In this document: positions 52,029-60,484 of the stretch, piece after piece
Layout of the letters: each line of letters starts with the position of its first letter
Numbering within the stretch: position 1 is the first letter of the stretch
Assembly (NCBI RefSeq): GCF_004343775.1
Contig: NZ_PTXL01000003.1
Coordinates: 1-64,000 of the forward strand
Reading direction: 5' to 3'
Source of the DNA: Burkholderia sp. SRS-46
GTDB taxonomy: Bacteria > Pseudomonadota > Gammaproteobacteria > Burkholderiales > Burkholderiaceae
Length of the DNA: 64,000 bases
Position numbers and translations under genes: made by a program
The notes under the pieces: model-generated
Databases searched by the model: none
What the model was told of the DNA's origin: nothing
Seen by the model: the letters and a program-made list of their open reading frames with translations, nothing else

Positions 52029-52533
52029 TCGCGTCCGATCGTTGTGCGTGCTGGGCCTGGCGTGGCTCGCCGGCGCCGCGCGCGCGGCGGGGCCCGCGTC
52101 GTTCGACGACAGCGGCGCGACCGCCGCACGGCTCACGCAGCTGCAAAGCGAGACGGTGCTGCTGCAGGCGGAGTTGAAGAAGCTCGAAACCGAGCAGCAG
52201 GTTGCCGAGCGTGCCGCGCAACTCGCGCGCACGCGCAGCGGCGGCGTGCCGGCCCAGCAGCTCACGGTGACGGCGATCGCAGGCGTCGGCAAGCGCGCGT
52301 TCGCGACGCTGCGGATCAACGGCGGCGCCGAATTCGAAGTGCAGCGCGGCGACGCGCTGCCGGACGGCGGGCGCGTCGTCGCGATCGAGCCGCGCGCGGT
52401 CGTCGTGTCGAATCGCGGCCGCACGGTCCGGCTGTCGACGGCGTCGCCGTCGTATGCGGGCAATCCGGCGCTGCCGGCCGACGCGGCCCCGCCGCTGCCG
52501 ACGCAGCCTTCACTGCCGGCGAGCGGATCATGA
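52018..52533 (+). CDS. pilP: Type IVb pilus biogenesis protein PilP
   Basis: 171 residues: signal peptide (LCVLGLAWLAGAARA), a helical region (LTQLQSETVLLQAELKKLETEQQ) and a small beta domain (QLTVTAIAGVGKRAFATLRINGG, FEVQRGDALPDGGRVVAIE) related to PilP/GspC homology regions. A Pro-rich C-terminal tail follows. Probably links inner-membrane PilO to the secretin. Confidence 0.85.
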   Translation: MRNSRVRSLCVLGLAWLAGAARAAGPASFDDSGATAARLTQLQSETVLLQAELKKLETEQQVAERAAQLARTRSGGVPAQQLTVTAIAGVGKRAFATLRINGGAEFEVQRGDALPDGGRVVAIEPRAVVVSNRGRTVRLSTASPSYAGNPALPADAAPPLPTQPSLPASGS

Positions 52534-54131
52534 GCCGGGACGTGCAACGACCCGCCCCGGCGTTCGCGCACGCGGCGCCGCCCGCCGGCGCGGCTGCCGC
52601 ACAGCCGCGCGCCGTCAGCGAAGCGGGCGACTTCGCCGCGAGCGTCGAGGAGCGCAAGTTCGTCTGTCTGTTCGACGACGGGCGCCTGCTGATCGCCGAC
52701 GGCCACGAGATGAATCCGTTCGTGCTGTCGTATCGCGCGCGGCTCGACCGGATGGGCCGGCCGTACCGGCCGACGGCCGCGACGCTGATGCAGGTGCGCG
52801 AGGCCTACCGGCAGAACGTCGCGGGCGGCGGCGAGCGGCTCGATCACACGGTGATGCAGGTGCTCGCGAAGGAGCTGATCGGCCGCGCGTGCCGCGAGCG
52901 CGCGTCGGACATCCATATCCGCGTGCACCGCTTCAGCACCGAGGTCTACTTCCGGATCCACAACGAGCTCGTGCGGGTGAACGAGCACACGCGCGAGCAC
53001 GGCGAGCGGTTGCTCGCGACGCTGTACGGCGCGATGACGACCGTGTCCGACAACAGCTACCGGCCGAGCGAGCGGCAGGACGCGAGCATCGGCGATCGCG
53101 ACAAGCTGCCGGACGACCTGTACGGCGTGCGGATCGCGACGACGCCGACGAGCGACGGCAGCCTGATGGTGCTGCGGCTGCTCTACAACGATGCGGGCGA
53201 CGCGACCGATCTCGCCGCGCTCGGCTTCGCGCCCGAGCACGTGGCGGCGTTTCGCGCGCTGCGCGCGCAGCCGCACGGGATGAACATCATCAGCGGCCCG
53301 ACCGGCTCCGGCAAATCGACGACGCTGCAGCGCATGCTCGCCGCGCAGATCGACGAGTCGCGCGGCAGCCTGCACGTGATCACGGTCGAGGATCCGATCG
53401 AATATCCGATCGACGGCGCGGTGCAGACGCCGGTGGCGAACGCGCCGACCGAGGACGCGCGCGCGCTCGCGTTCGCGGCGGCGATCACGAACGCGATGCG
53501 ACTCGATCCGGACACGATCATGATCGGCGAGGTCCGCGACCGCGCATCCGGGCAGACGGCGCTGCGCGCATCGATGACGGGCCACCAGGTGTGGACGACG
53601 GTGCATGCGAACAGCGCGCTCGCGATCGCCGACCGCCTGATCGATCTCGGCCTGCACGCGCGGATGGTGACCGATCACACGGTGGTGTCCGGGCTGATCA
53701 GCCAGCGTCTCGTGAAGCTGCTGTGCCCGCATTGCAAGCTGCGGCTCGCCGATCATCCGGAACGGATCGAGCCGGGCCTGTTCGCGCGGCTGCGGCTCGC
53801 GCTCGACGGCCGGCTCCATGACGTGTGCATCGCGGGTGACGGCTGCGCGCAGTGCCGCACGGTCGGCACGATCGGCCGCACGGTCGTCGCCGAAGTGATC
53901 CTGCCCGATGCGCGGCTGTTCGAGTTCCTGCGCGAAGGCGACAAGGTCGGCGCGCTCGAATACTGGACCCGCACGCTCGGCGGGATGACGCTCGCCGAGC
54001 ACGCGCTGCGCAAGGTCGCGGCGGGGCTCGTCGATCCGCGCGGCGTCGAGCGCATCGTCGGCACGCTCGCGCCGGTGGCCGGCGAAGCGCGGCAGCAGCT
54101 GTCGCTCGTCGGGCTCAGCTATGGCACTTGA
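52530..54131 (+). CDS. pilQ: Type IVb pilus extension ATPase PilQ (GspE family)
   Basis: 533 residues. Walker A GPTGSGKSTTLQRML, Asp box ITVEDPIEYPI, Walker B region DPDTIMIGEVRDRASGQTALRASMTGHQVWTTVHANSA (conserved His in the last part), plus two CxxC pairs, CPHCKLR and CAQCRTVG, forming the zinc-binding C domain. In R64 nomenclature the ATPase is PilQ. Powers pilus assembly. ATGA-type overlap with pilP, 11-bp overlap with pilR. Confidence 0.93.
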   Translation: MSRDVQRPAPAFAHAAPPAGAAAAQPRAVSEAGDFAASVEERKFVCLFDDGRLLIADGHEMNPFVLSYRARLDRMGRPYRPTAATLMQVREAYRQNVAGGGERLDHTVMQVLAKELIGRACRERASDIHIRVHRFSTEVYFRIHNELVRVNEHTREHGERLLATLYGAMTTVSDNSYRPSERQDASIGDRDKLPDDLYGVRIATTPTSDGSLMVLRLLYNDAGDATDLAALGFAPEHVAAFRALRAQPHGMNIISGPTGSGKSTTLQRMLAAQIDESRGSLHVITVEDPIEYPIDGAVQTPVANAPTEDARALAFAAAITNAMRLDPDTIMIGEVRDRASGQTALRASMTGHQVWTTVHANSALAIADRLIDLGLHARMVTDHTVVSGLISQRLVKLLCPHCKLRLADHPERIEPGLFARLRLALDGRLHDVCIAGDGCAQCRTVGTIGRTVVAEVILPDARLFEFLREGDKVGALEYWTRTLGGMTLAEHALRKVAAGLVDPRGVERIVGTLAPVAGEARQQLSLVGLSYGT

Positions 54132-55197
54132 GCTGAATCGGCGCTGGGCGAAGCTCAGCCTGAATGCCGACGAGCGGCTGCGCGTCTATCGGAAGATCGG
54201 GAAGATGCTCGGCAACGGGCTGCCGCTGCTCAAGGTGCTCGAGGAGCTCGAGTGGCGCGCGTCGCGCGAGGGCCGCAAGCCGCGCGAGCCGCTCGCGATC
54301 GTGCTGTCCGACTGGCGCCTGGCGGTGCAGAACGGCCGGATGCTGTCCGAGGCGATGGAAGCGTGGGTGCCGGCCACCGAGCAGATGATCATCGCGGCCG
54401 GCGAACAGGCGGGGCGCATCGAGGACGCGCTCGCGTCGGTGGCCGACATCGTGCAGTCGAGCCGCAAGATCCGCCGCGCGGTCACGGGCGGCGTCGCGTA
54501 TCCGGTCGGGCTGGTCGTGATGGTGATCGGCTACCTGTACCTGTTCGGGACCCACGTGATCCCCAAGTTCGCGCTGATCGCCGATCCGTCGCACTGGCAC
54601 GGCGCCGCGCGCTCGCTGTACCTGATGTCGCGGTTCGTGCAGGGCTGGATGCCCATCGTCGTCGCGCTGCTCGTCGCGGTGTTCGCCGCGCTTGCGTGGT
54701 CGCTGCCGCGCTGGCGCGGCCCGCTGCGCATCCATGCGGACCGCGTGCCGCCTTATTCGATCTACCGGCTCGTCACGGGCAGCGGCTTCCTGATCGCGTT
54801 CGCGGCGCTGCAGGCGTCGGGCGTCACGGTCGAGAAGGCGCTGCTGCGGATCGGCACGGGCGCCGGGCCGTGGCTGCGCGAGCGGATCGACGACACGCTG
54901 GTCGGCGTGAAGTCGGGCCTCAACGCCGGCGAGGCGCTGCTCAACGCCGGCTATCACTTTCCGTCGCGCGAGATCGTCGAGGATCTGTGCATCTACGCCG
55001 AGTACGGCGGCTTCGACGCGGCGCTCAAGATGCTCGCCGACGAATGGCTCGAAGAGGGCGTCGCGCGGATCACAGCGCAGATGCGCGTGCTGAACGGCGT
55101 CGCGATCGTCGTGCTCGCGCTGCTGATCGGCTGGCTCGTGACGGGCTTCTTCGGTATCCAGCAGGAAATCGCCGCGATGACACGCGCGATGCATTGA
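54121..55197 (+). CDS. pilR: Type IVb pilus inner-membrane platform protein PilR (GspF family)
   Basis: 358 residues with two GspF-like repeats (KIGKMLGNGLPLLKVLEELE... and VTGSGFLIAFAALQASGVTVEKALLRIG) and three membrane helices (GGVAYPVGLVVMVIGYLYLF, MPIVVALLVAVFAALAW and AIVVLALLIGWLVTGFF). Scaffold for the extension ATPase. Confidence 0.93.
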   Translation: MALELNRRWAKLSLNADERLRVYRKIGKMLGNGLPLLKVLEELEWRASREGRKPREPLAIVLSDWRLAVQNGRMLSEAMEAWVPATEQMIIAAGEQAGRIEDALASVADIVQSSRKIRRAVTGGVAYPVGLVVMVIGYLYLFGTHVIPKFALIADPSHWHGAARSLYLMSRFVQGWMPIVVALLVAVFAALAWSLPRWRGPLRIHADRVPPYSIYRLVTGSGFLIAFAALQASGVTVEKALLRIGTGAGPWLRERIDDTLVGVKSGLNAGEALLNAGYHFPSREIVEDLCIYAEYGGFDAALKMLADEWLEEGVARITAQMRVLNGVAIVVLALLIGWLVTGFFGIQQEIAAMTRAMH

Positions 55198-55229
55198 CGT
55201 CGCGCAATTCAACCATTAAGGAGAACCAC

Positions 55230-55778
55230 ATGAAACCACTCGCTCATCATCCCGCGTATCGAAACGAACCGGCGTTCTGCCGCCGGCATCGCAAGCAGCG
55301 CGGTGCGTCGCTGCTCGAAAGCATCGCGTATCTGGGGGTCGCCGCGATCGTGATCGTGGGGGCGATCGCGCTGCTCGGGTCGGCGTTTTCCAGCGCGAAT
55401 ACGAACCGGCTGGCCGAGGAGCTGAACGCGATTCAGACGGGGACGAAGAAGCTTTATATGGGGCAGGTGAACAACTATGGGCAGGGGCCGTTGAACGCGA
55501 ACTTGATCGCGGCCCGGGTGTTTCCGAGCACGCTTCCGACCACTAACGGCATCGTGACGAACGCATGGGGTGGGGACGTAACAGTGCAAGGAAGCGGGCA
55601 GACGTTCACGATTCAGTACACGGACATCCCGCGCGACATCTGCATCAACACACTCACCGCTGGCGGCAATTGGCGGCGAGCCACGATCGGGAATACCAAC
55701 ATCAACTATCCAGTTTCTCCTAACGATGCGACGGCGAACTGCGTGGACAACGCCACGGTTACCTGGACGGCGAACTGA
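55230..55778 (+). CDS. pilS: Major type IVb prepilin PilS
   Basis: 182-residue prepilin. Leader of about 25 residues ending KQRG, cleavage before ASLLESIAYLGVAAIVIVG, with Glu at +5 of the mature protein. C-terminal disulphide cysteines in DICINT and TANCVDN. The long leader and Ala/Leu instead of Phe at +1/+2 are typical of type IVb. Strong AAGGAGAACCAC site. Ribosome signal and separate 32-bp gap suggest high expression. Confidence 0.92.
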   Translation: MKPLAHHPAYRNEPAFCRRHRKQRGASLLESIAYLGVAAIVIVGAIALLGSAFSSANTNRLAEELNAIQTGTKKLYMGQVNNYGQGPLNANLIAARVFPSTLPTTNGIVTNAWGGDVTVQGSGQTFTIQYTDIPRDICINTLTAGGNWRRATIGNTNINYPVSPNDATANCVDNATVTWTAN

Positions 55779-55813
55779 CGCCACCGACTCTCTCGCCATT
55801 ACCAACCTAGCCC

Positions 55814-56293
55814 ATGTACGCTTTCGCCGCCGCGCTGGCCCTTGCAGCGGTCGTCGCTGTCTACGCGACGCTGCAAGGCCCGTCAGCCGTTCCCGCGCTT
55901 CAGCCGACGCGCACCGCGCAAGCGCTTGCCGAAAATCTCGCGATCTACCGTCAGGCGACGCTCGATTACGCACGAACGCATCCGGGCACGCGTGGCGCGG
56001 TGCCGGTCGCCAAGCTCCCGTTTCCAACCTGGTATCCGGGCGCGAACCCGCTTTGGCGCAACTACGTCATGGACGGCACCGTTGTCGCCTATGCGTCGGC
56101 GGTACCGCCCGTCAACATCACGGGCGAGATCGCGACGCTCGCCGACGGCTCGCTGCTCGCGGGCGTCGCGTATCGCAATGCGGTCGTGCGCCCCGGCAAC
56201 GCGAATCCGAACGCGCCGGCGAACGGTGTGCCGCTGCCCGCCGGGTTGAAGATCGCGAACGGTATACCGGTCTGGATGGGGCAAGCGTACTGA
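55814..56293 (+). CDS. pilM: PilM-like type IVb pilus protein
   Basis: 159 residues: a single N-terminal hydrophobic helix (YAFAAALALAAVVAVYATLQG) without a prepilin leader, and an extracytoplasmic domain (YRQATLDYARTHPGTRGAVPVAKL, FPTWYPGANPLWRNYV). Matches R64 PilM in size and layout. No obvious Shine-Dalgarno. TGATG overlap with pilV. Confidence 0.8.
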   Translation: MYAFAAALALAAVVAVYATLQGPSAVPALQPTRTAQALAENLAIYRQATLDYARTHPGTRGAVPVAKLPFPTWYPGANPLWRNYVMDGTVVAYASAVPPVNITGEIATLADGSLLAGVAYRNAVVRPGNANPNAPANGVPLPAGLKIANGIPVWMGQAY

Positions 56294-57975
56294 TGCATTT
56301 CAAGTCTTCCCGCCGCCGCGCGCGCGGCTTCACGCTGATCGAGATGCTCGGCGCGCTCACGATCGCCGCGCTGATGCTTGCGGGCATCACGATGCTCGTG
56401 GATGCGTCGCTCGACGACGTGCGCGCGCAGCAGGCCGCGCAATATCAAGCACAGGTGACGGCCGCGGCGACGCGCGCGCTGAGGCGCGATTACGACACCT
56501 GGCTGCAGCGCGCGAATGCGCAAAAGCCCATCGTGATGACGCTTGCTGATCTGCGGGCGACGAATGATCTACCGGCAGCGCTTCAGTCAGCGAACGCGTA
56601 CGGCCAGCACACCTGCGTGCTCGTCAAGCTGGCCGCGAGCGGCATCGGCCTCGACGCGCTCGTCGTGACGACGGGCGGCGAGACGATCGGCGACAAGGAA
56701 CTCGGGCTTGTCGCCGCGAGCGCGGGGCCGGGCGGCGGCTCGATCGCCGCAAGCACGCCGACGCTCGCGCGCGGCGCGTTCGACGCGTGGCGGATGCCGC
56801 TCGCCACGTTCCTCGGCGGCAGTTCGCCGAGGTGCGATCCGGCCGACGCAGCGCCGCCGAACGCGGGCCACCTCGCGAACGAGATCTTCTTCAACGGCCC
56901 GGGCCAGCAGATCAACAGCGATTACCTGTACCGCGTCGGCGTCAGTGGTCATCCGGAGGCGAACGCGATGCAGGTGCCGATCTGGCTCACGCATACGTTC
57001 GTGGATGGCAGTGTGGATCCGGCGAACTGCGGGGCGGGCGGCAACTTCACGAACGGCAAGCTGGGCGCGGACGCGTCCGGCAATCTGCTGAGCTGCAAGA
57101 GTGGCGTGTGGCGCGGCGCGGGCGGACACTGGAAGGATCCTGTCAAAACCGCCAACGACCTGCCGGTCGACGCATCGAACGAAGTCGGCGACGTGCGCCT
57201 GACGCTCGACAAGTTCCGCGCCTACGCGTGGACAGGCAGCGCGTGGCAGGCGCTCGCCGTGGACCGCAACGACAACCTGATCGTGCCCGGCGTTGTCTCC
57301 GCGAACCAGTACGAAATTTCCGGGCGCGTCGTCGTCAACACGCCGTGCGCGCCCGATCCGGGTCGGCCGAACGCCGGCCTCATTTCGATGGGCAAGGACG
57401 GCCAGGTGCTGTCCTGCCAGGACGGCAAATGGCTGCCGCAATCGGGCATCAAGATCGGCAGCACCGACATCGATTGCCAGATCCTGATGGCGACGCCCGG
57501 CGCGAACGATTTCCCGAATTGCTCGTACACGTATTCCGGCGCGTATCCGAACGGATCGTTCATCACGTACGCCGAGGACGGCACCTACACGTACCGGATC
57601 GAGCGGCCCGTCTCGCTCGACAACAACGGGCTCATTTCGGTGAGCGCGTACATGCACATGAGCTACGCGGTCTGCAACTCGAAAGGCTGGGAAGGGCAGA
57701 TGCGGCTCGTCGTCGACATCGTCGATATCCAGAGCAACAAGGTGATCGCGCACGGCGACGCGCAGTCGCCGAAGCTGATCGACGATTCGGCGACGATCAA
57801 CGTCACGCTGAACCAGGCCGCCGAGCCGAGGCGCGGCTACAAGGTCGTGCTGTCCAGCAATTGGGCGACCTACGACCGCCAGGCGACGCCCTGGATTTCG
57901 AACTACTGCAACAGCAAGAAGACCTTCCTACAGACGCCGCTCGCCACCGGCTGGACCATCAATTCGTTCTATTGA
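56293..57975 (+). CDS. pilV: PilV-type minor prepilin/tip adhesin
   Basis: 560 residues with a prepilin leader (KSSRRRARG) cleaved before FTLIEMLGALTIAALM, Glu at +5. N-terminal half is the PilV domain (WRMPLATFLGG..., QINSDYLYRVGVSGHPEANAMQVPIW); a GxWxxxGG-type linker follows; the C-terminal 220 residues form a distinct domain (CQILMATPGANDFPNCSYTYSG...). In R64 the C-terminus is switched by a shufflon; no recombinase or inverted segments are seen here, so the tip is fixed. The last codons contain half of the sctC hrpII box. Confidence 0.9.
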   Translation: MHFKSSRRRARGFTLIEMLGALTIAALMLAGITMLVDASLDDVRAQQAAQYQAQVTAAATRALRRDYDTWLQRANAQKPIVMTLADLRATNDLPAALQSANAYGQHTCVLVKLAASGIGLDALVVTTGGETIGDKELGLVAASAGPGGGSIAASTPTLARGAFDAWRMPLATFLGGSSPRCDPADAAPPNAGHLANEIFFNGPGQQINSDYLYRVGVSGHPEANAMQVPIWLTHTFVDGSVDPANCGAGGNFTNGKLGADASGNLLSCKSGVWRGAGGHWKDPVKTANDLPVDASNEVGDVRLTLDKFRAYAWTGSAWQALAVDRNDNLIVPGVVSANQYEISGRVVVNTPCAPDPGRPNAGLISMGKDGQVLSCQDGKWLPQSGIKIGSTDIDCQILMATPGANDFPNCSYTYSGAYPNGSFITYAEDGTYTYRIERPVSLDNNGLISVSAYMHMSYAVCNSKGWEGQMRLVVDIVDIQSNKVIAHGDAQSPKLIDDSATINVTLNQAAEPRRGYKVVLSSNWATYDRQATPWISNYCNSKKTFLQTPLATGWTINSFY

Positions 57976-57986
57976 ACGCGCCTTCG
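57963..57986 (+). promoter_or_regulatory. hrpII/PIP box for the displaced secretin gene sctC
   Basis: TTCG-N16-TTCG (TTCGT-N15-TTCGC); the first TTCG is within the codons Ser-Phe near the end of pilV, the second 8 bp after the pilV stop. TTAACT begins 32 bp downstream, a weak -10. sctC ATG is 106 bp from the box. Confidence 0.83.
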
Positions 57987-58092
57987 CCGCGCGCCGCCTG
58001 CGTCGCGCGCGGCTGCGGTTAACTGCACGGGTCTCCCATTCGCGGCGCGCGCCGCACCATCCGACGCGCGCGCGCCCCCACCGGACGGACCC

Positions 58093-59889
58093 ATGAAGGC
58101 CAAGATCCCCGTATTGCTGTCCCTGCTGTGCTCGCTCGCGAGCCTTTCCGTCGATGCCGCGCCGATCCGCTGGCGCAGCACCGAAATCCAGTACGCGGCG
58201 GAGGGCAAGGACGTGAAGGACGTGCTGCGCGACCTCTCCGCGAGCCAGAACATCGCGGCGAACGTCGCGCCCGGCGTGAGCGGCGCCGTCAGCGGCAAGA
58301 TGAAGATGTCGCCGCAGCGCTTCCTCGACACGCTCGCCGCGTCGTTCGGCTTCGTCTGGTACTACGACGGCACCGTGCTGTACGTGACACCCGCGAGCGA
58401 CATGAAAAGCACGCTCGTCAAGCTCGATCAAGCGAACACGGGCGACCTGCGCGACCTGCTCGAGCAGATGAAGGTTGCCGATCCGCGCTATCCCGTCACC
58501 TACAACGCGAAGCAGCGCACCGCGCTCGTCGCGGGGCCGCCGCGCTACGTCGAGCTCGTGACGAGCATCGCCGCGCGGCTCGACGAGAATTCCGCGCGCA
58601 CCGGCGGCACGGCGATCCGCGTGTTCTCGCTGAAGCACGCGTGGGCCGCCGATCGCGACGTGAACGTCGACGGCACGACAGTGTCGATGCCGGGCGTCGC
58701 GTCGCTGCTGAACCGGATGTACCACCCGGGCGACGGCAAGCGCACGTCGCAGACGACGGTCGGCAAGCCGATCAGCCGCGCCGCGCCGATGATGGATCTC
58801 GGCGGCGGGCGCAGCGGCGTGCCGGCCTTGCCGCCGCTGCCGCCGTACCTGCAGGGCGCGCAAGCGGGCGACGGCGCGGGGTTGCCGGCCGGCAGCCCGG
58901 GCGGCGAGCCGCGGCCGAGCGGCATGGTTGCGGCCGCGATCGCGAACACGGGCGCGGCGAGCCTGCCCGCCGCATCCGGTGGCGCGAACGGCGTACCGGT
59001 GGGCGCGGGCGACGCGAGCGACCTGCCGGTGATCCAGGCCGATCCGCGCACGAACTCGATCCTCATCCGCGACGTGCCCGAACACATGGCGCAGTACCCC
59101 GATCTCATCGCGCTGCTCGACGTGAAGCCGCGCCTGATCGAGATCGAGGCGCGCATCATCCAGATCGACGAAGGCGCGCTCAAGCAGCTCGGCATCGACT
59201 GGCGCGCGCACAACAGCCATCTGGACGTGCAGACGGGCACGGGGCGCACGTCGCAGAATGCGTATGCGAACGGCTCGCTGAACCCGACGTTCGGCTCGAT
59301 CTCGCTGTCCGGCAACGACTCGGTGAGCGTGCCGGCGAGTCCGCTCGGCCTGTCGCTGACGGCCGTGCTCGGCGACGCGGGCCGCTACCTGCTCACGCGG
59401 ATCAACGCGCTCGAATCGTCGAACCAGGCGCGCACCGACGCCAGCCCGAAAGTCACGACGCTCGACAACGTCGAAGCAGTGATGGACAACAAGAAGCAGT
59501 TCTTCGTGCGTGTCGCCGGCTATACGTCGGCCGACCTGTACAGCATCTCGACGGGGGTATCGCTGCGTGTGCTGCCGATGGTCGTCGAGGAGGGCGGGCG
59601 CACGCAGATCAAGCTCGACGTGCGGATCGTCGACGGCGAGCTGTCGAATCAGTCGGTCGACAACATTCCGGTGATCATGTCGACCGAGATCAATACGCAG
59701 GCGTTCATCGAGCAGGGGCAGGCGCTGCTGATCGCGGGCTACAAGGTGGATGCGCGCTCGAGCACGCAATCGGGCGTGCCGGTGCTGTCGAAGCTGCCGC
59801 TGCTCGGCGCGCTGTTCCGCTCGACCGACAAGCAGGACGGGCACAGCGAGCGGCTGTTCCTCGTGACGCCGCGCGTGATCGAGCCTTGA
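58093..59889 (+). CDS. sctC: T3SS outer-membrane secretin SctC (HrcC)
   Basis: 598 residues. Signal peptide (LLSLLCSLASLSVDA), N0/N1 domains (IQYAAEGKDVKDVLRDLSASQNI, FVWYYDGTVLYVTPASD), an N3 region interrupted by a Gly/Pro/Ala-rich insert (about 240-310), then DPRTNSILIRDVPEHM and the secretin core: PRLIEIEARIIQIDEGALKQLGIDW, SSNQARTDASPKVTTLDNVEA, VPVLSKLPLLGALFRS and VTPRVIEP. The YDGTVLYV and FxVRVAGY motifs are those of HrcC. It lies about 12.6 kb from the nearest part of the T3SS-associated island, beyond the pilus operon, but has its own hrpII box. Confidence 0.95.
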   Translation: MKAKIPVLLSLLCSLASLSVDAAPIRWRSTEIQYAAEGKDVKDVLRDLSASQNIAANVAPGVSGAVSGKMKMSPQRFLDTLAASFGFVWYYDGTVLYVTPASDMKSTLVKLDQANTGDLRDLLEQMKVADPRYPVTYNAKQRTALVAGPPRYVELVTSIAARLDENSARTGGTAIRVFSLKHAWAADRDVNVDGTTVSMPGVASLLNRMYHPGDGKRTSQTTVGKPISRAAPMMDLGGGRSGVPALPPLPPYLQGAQAGDGAGLPAGSPGGEPRPSGMVAAAIANTGAASLPAASGGANGVPVGAGDASDLPVIQADPRTNSILIRDVPEHMAQYPDLIALLDVKPRLIEIEARIIQIDEGALKQLGIDWRAHNSHLDVQTGTGRTSQNAYANGSLNPTFGSISLSGNDSVSVPASPLGLSLTAVLGDAGRYLLTRINALESSNQARTDASPKVTTLDNVEAVMDNKKQFFVRVAGYTSADLYSISTGVSLRVLPMVVEEGGRTQIKLDVRIVDGELSNQSVDNIPVIMSTEINTQAFIEQGQALLIAGYKVDARSSTQSGVPVLSKLPLLGALFRSTDKQDGHSERLFLVTPRVIEP

Positions 59890-59911
59890 GTGCCGATGGG
59901 TGCGGCGGGGG

Positions 59912-60133
59912 CTACTTGCGGTTTTTGAGGAATGCCCGGCCGGCCGCTGTAACCGAAATGCCCGAGCGGCCGTTCATCGGGGAGTCGACCAGGCCCGCGC
60001 TGATGAGCTCCCGCGTGATGGACCAGCCGAGCGCGGGTGTCCCGCGTCCGTAGCGGACTTCCGCCAGGCGTTCCAGTGCCCAGATCGCCGATGCGGAAAT
60101 GGTTGGGGCGTTTGACGTATCGTTGTTGCTCAT
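59912..60133 (-). CDS. Small hypothetical protein, winged-helix-like
   Basis: 73 residues (ISASAIWALERLAEVRYGRG, LGWSITRELISAGLVDSPMNGRSGISVTAAGRAFL). The pattern of a short helix pair followed by a 'G-S-V-T-x-x-G' wing resembles small winged-helix proteins. ATG at 60133 preceded by GGAGACGCG; an upstream ATG would add 16 residues. Last gene of a three-gene minus-strand set. Function unknown. Confidence 0.6.
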   Translation of the reverse strand: MSNNDTSNAPTISASAIWALERLAEVRYGRGTPALGWSITRELISAGLVDSPMNGRSGISVTAAGRAFLKNRK

Positions 60134-60186
60134 CGCGTCTCCAGAATCCAGGAAATTGCCCGTCGCCAAGGCGGGCGGCATGCAGG

Positions 60187-60450
60187 CTACTCGTCTTGCA
60201 GCAACGGCAAGAGCGCGCGAAGCGCGGCTTCTTCATCCGGGCCGGTCGCCATCACTTGAGCGGACGTGCCGCGGCGCACCTGCAGCGACGCGATCGCCAT
60301 GCCGTCCTTCGCATTGCCGTGGCGCCCGTTTGCGATCAGCAGGATGTCGCTGTCGAAGCGGCGCGCCATGTCGACGAGCGCATCCTGGGCCGCGTACGCG
60401 CCATGCCGGTTCCAGCGCGCGCCGATTTGAAGGTACACAACGGTTGCCAC
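60187..60450 (-). CDS. HPr-like protein lacking the phospho-histidine
   Basis: 87 residues, GTG start. The length and the pattern (ALVDMARRFDSDILLIANGRHGNAKDGMAIASLQVRRG, DEEAALRALLPLL) match the HPr/NPr fold, but where HPr has G-[LI]-H-A-R-P this protein has RHGAYAAQ, so the phosphorylatable histidine and the following Arg/Pro are not conserved. Serine near position 46 of HPr is Asp here (AKDGM). A non-catalytic, Crh-like or regulatory relative, if translated. Second gene of a minus-strand set. Confidence 0.65.
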   Translation of the reverse strand: MATVVYLQIGARWNRHGAYAAQDALVDMARRFDSDILLIANGRHGNAKDGMAIASLQVRRGTSAQVMATGPDEEAALRALLPLLQDE

Positions 60451-60484
60451 GTTCTTCGCGAAGCCTCTGAATGAATCGTTGGGA

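Noticed and set aside
50655-54002. 1115-codon minus-strand open frame across pilO-pilQ
   Set aside because: Arg/His/Asp-rich composition typical of GC-rich antisense frames; fully explained by the pilus genes on the other strand.
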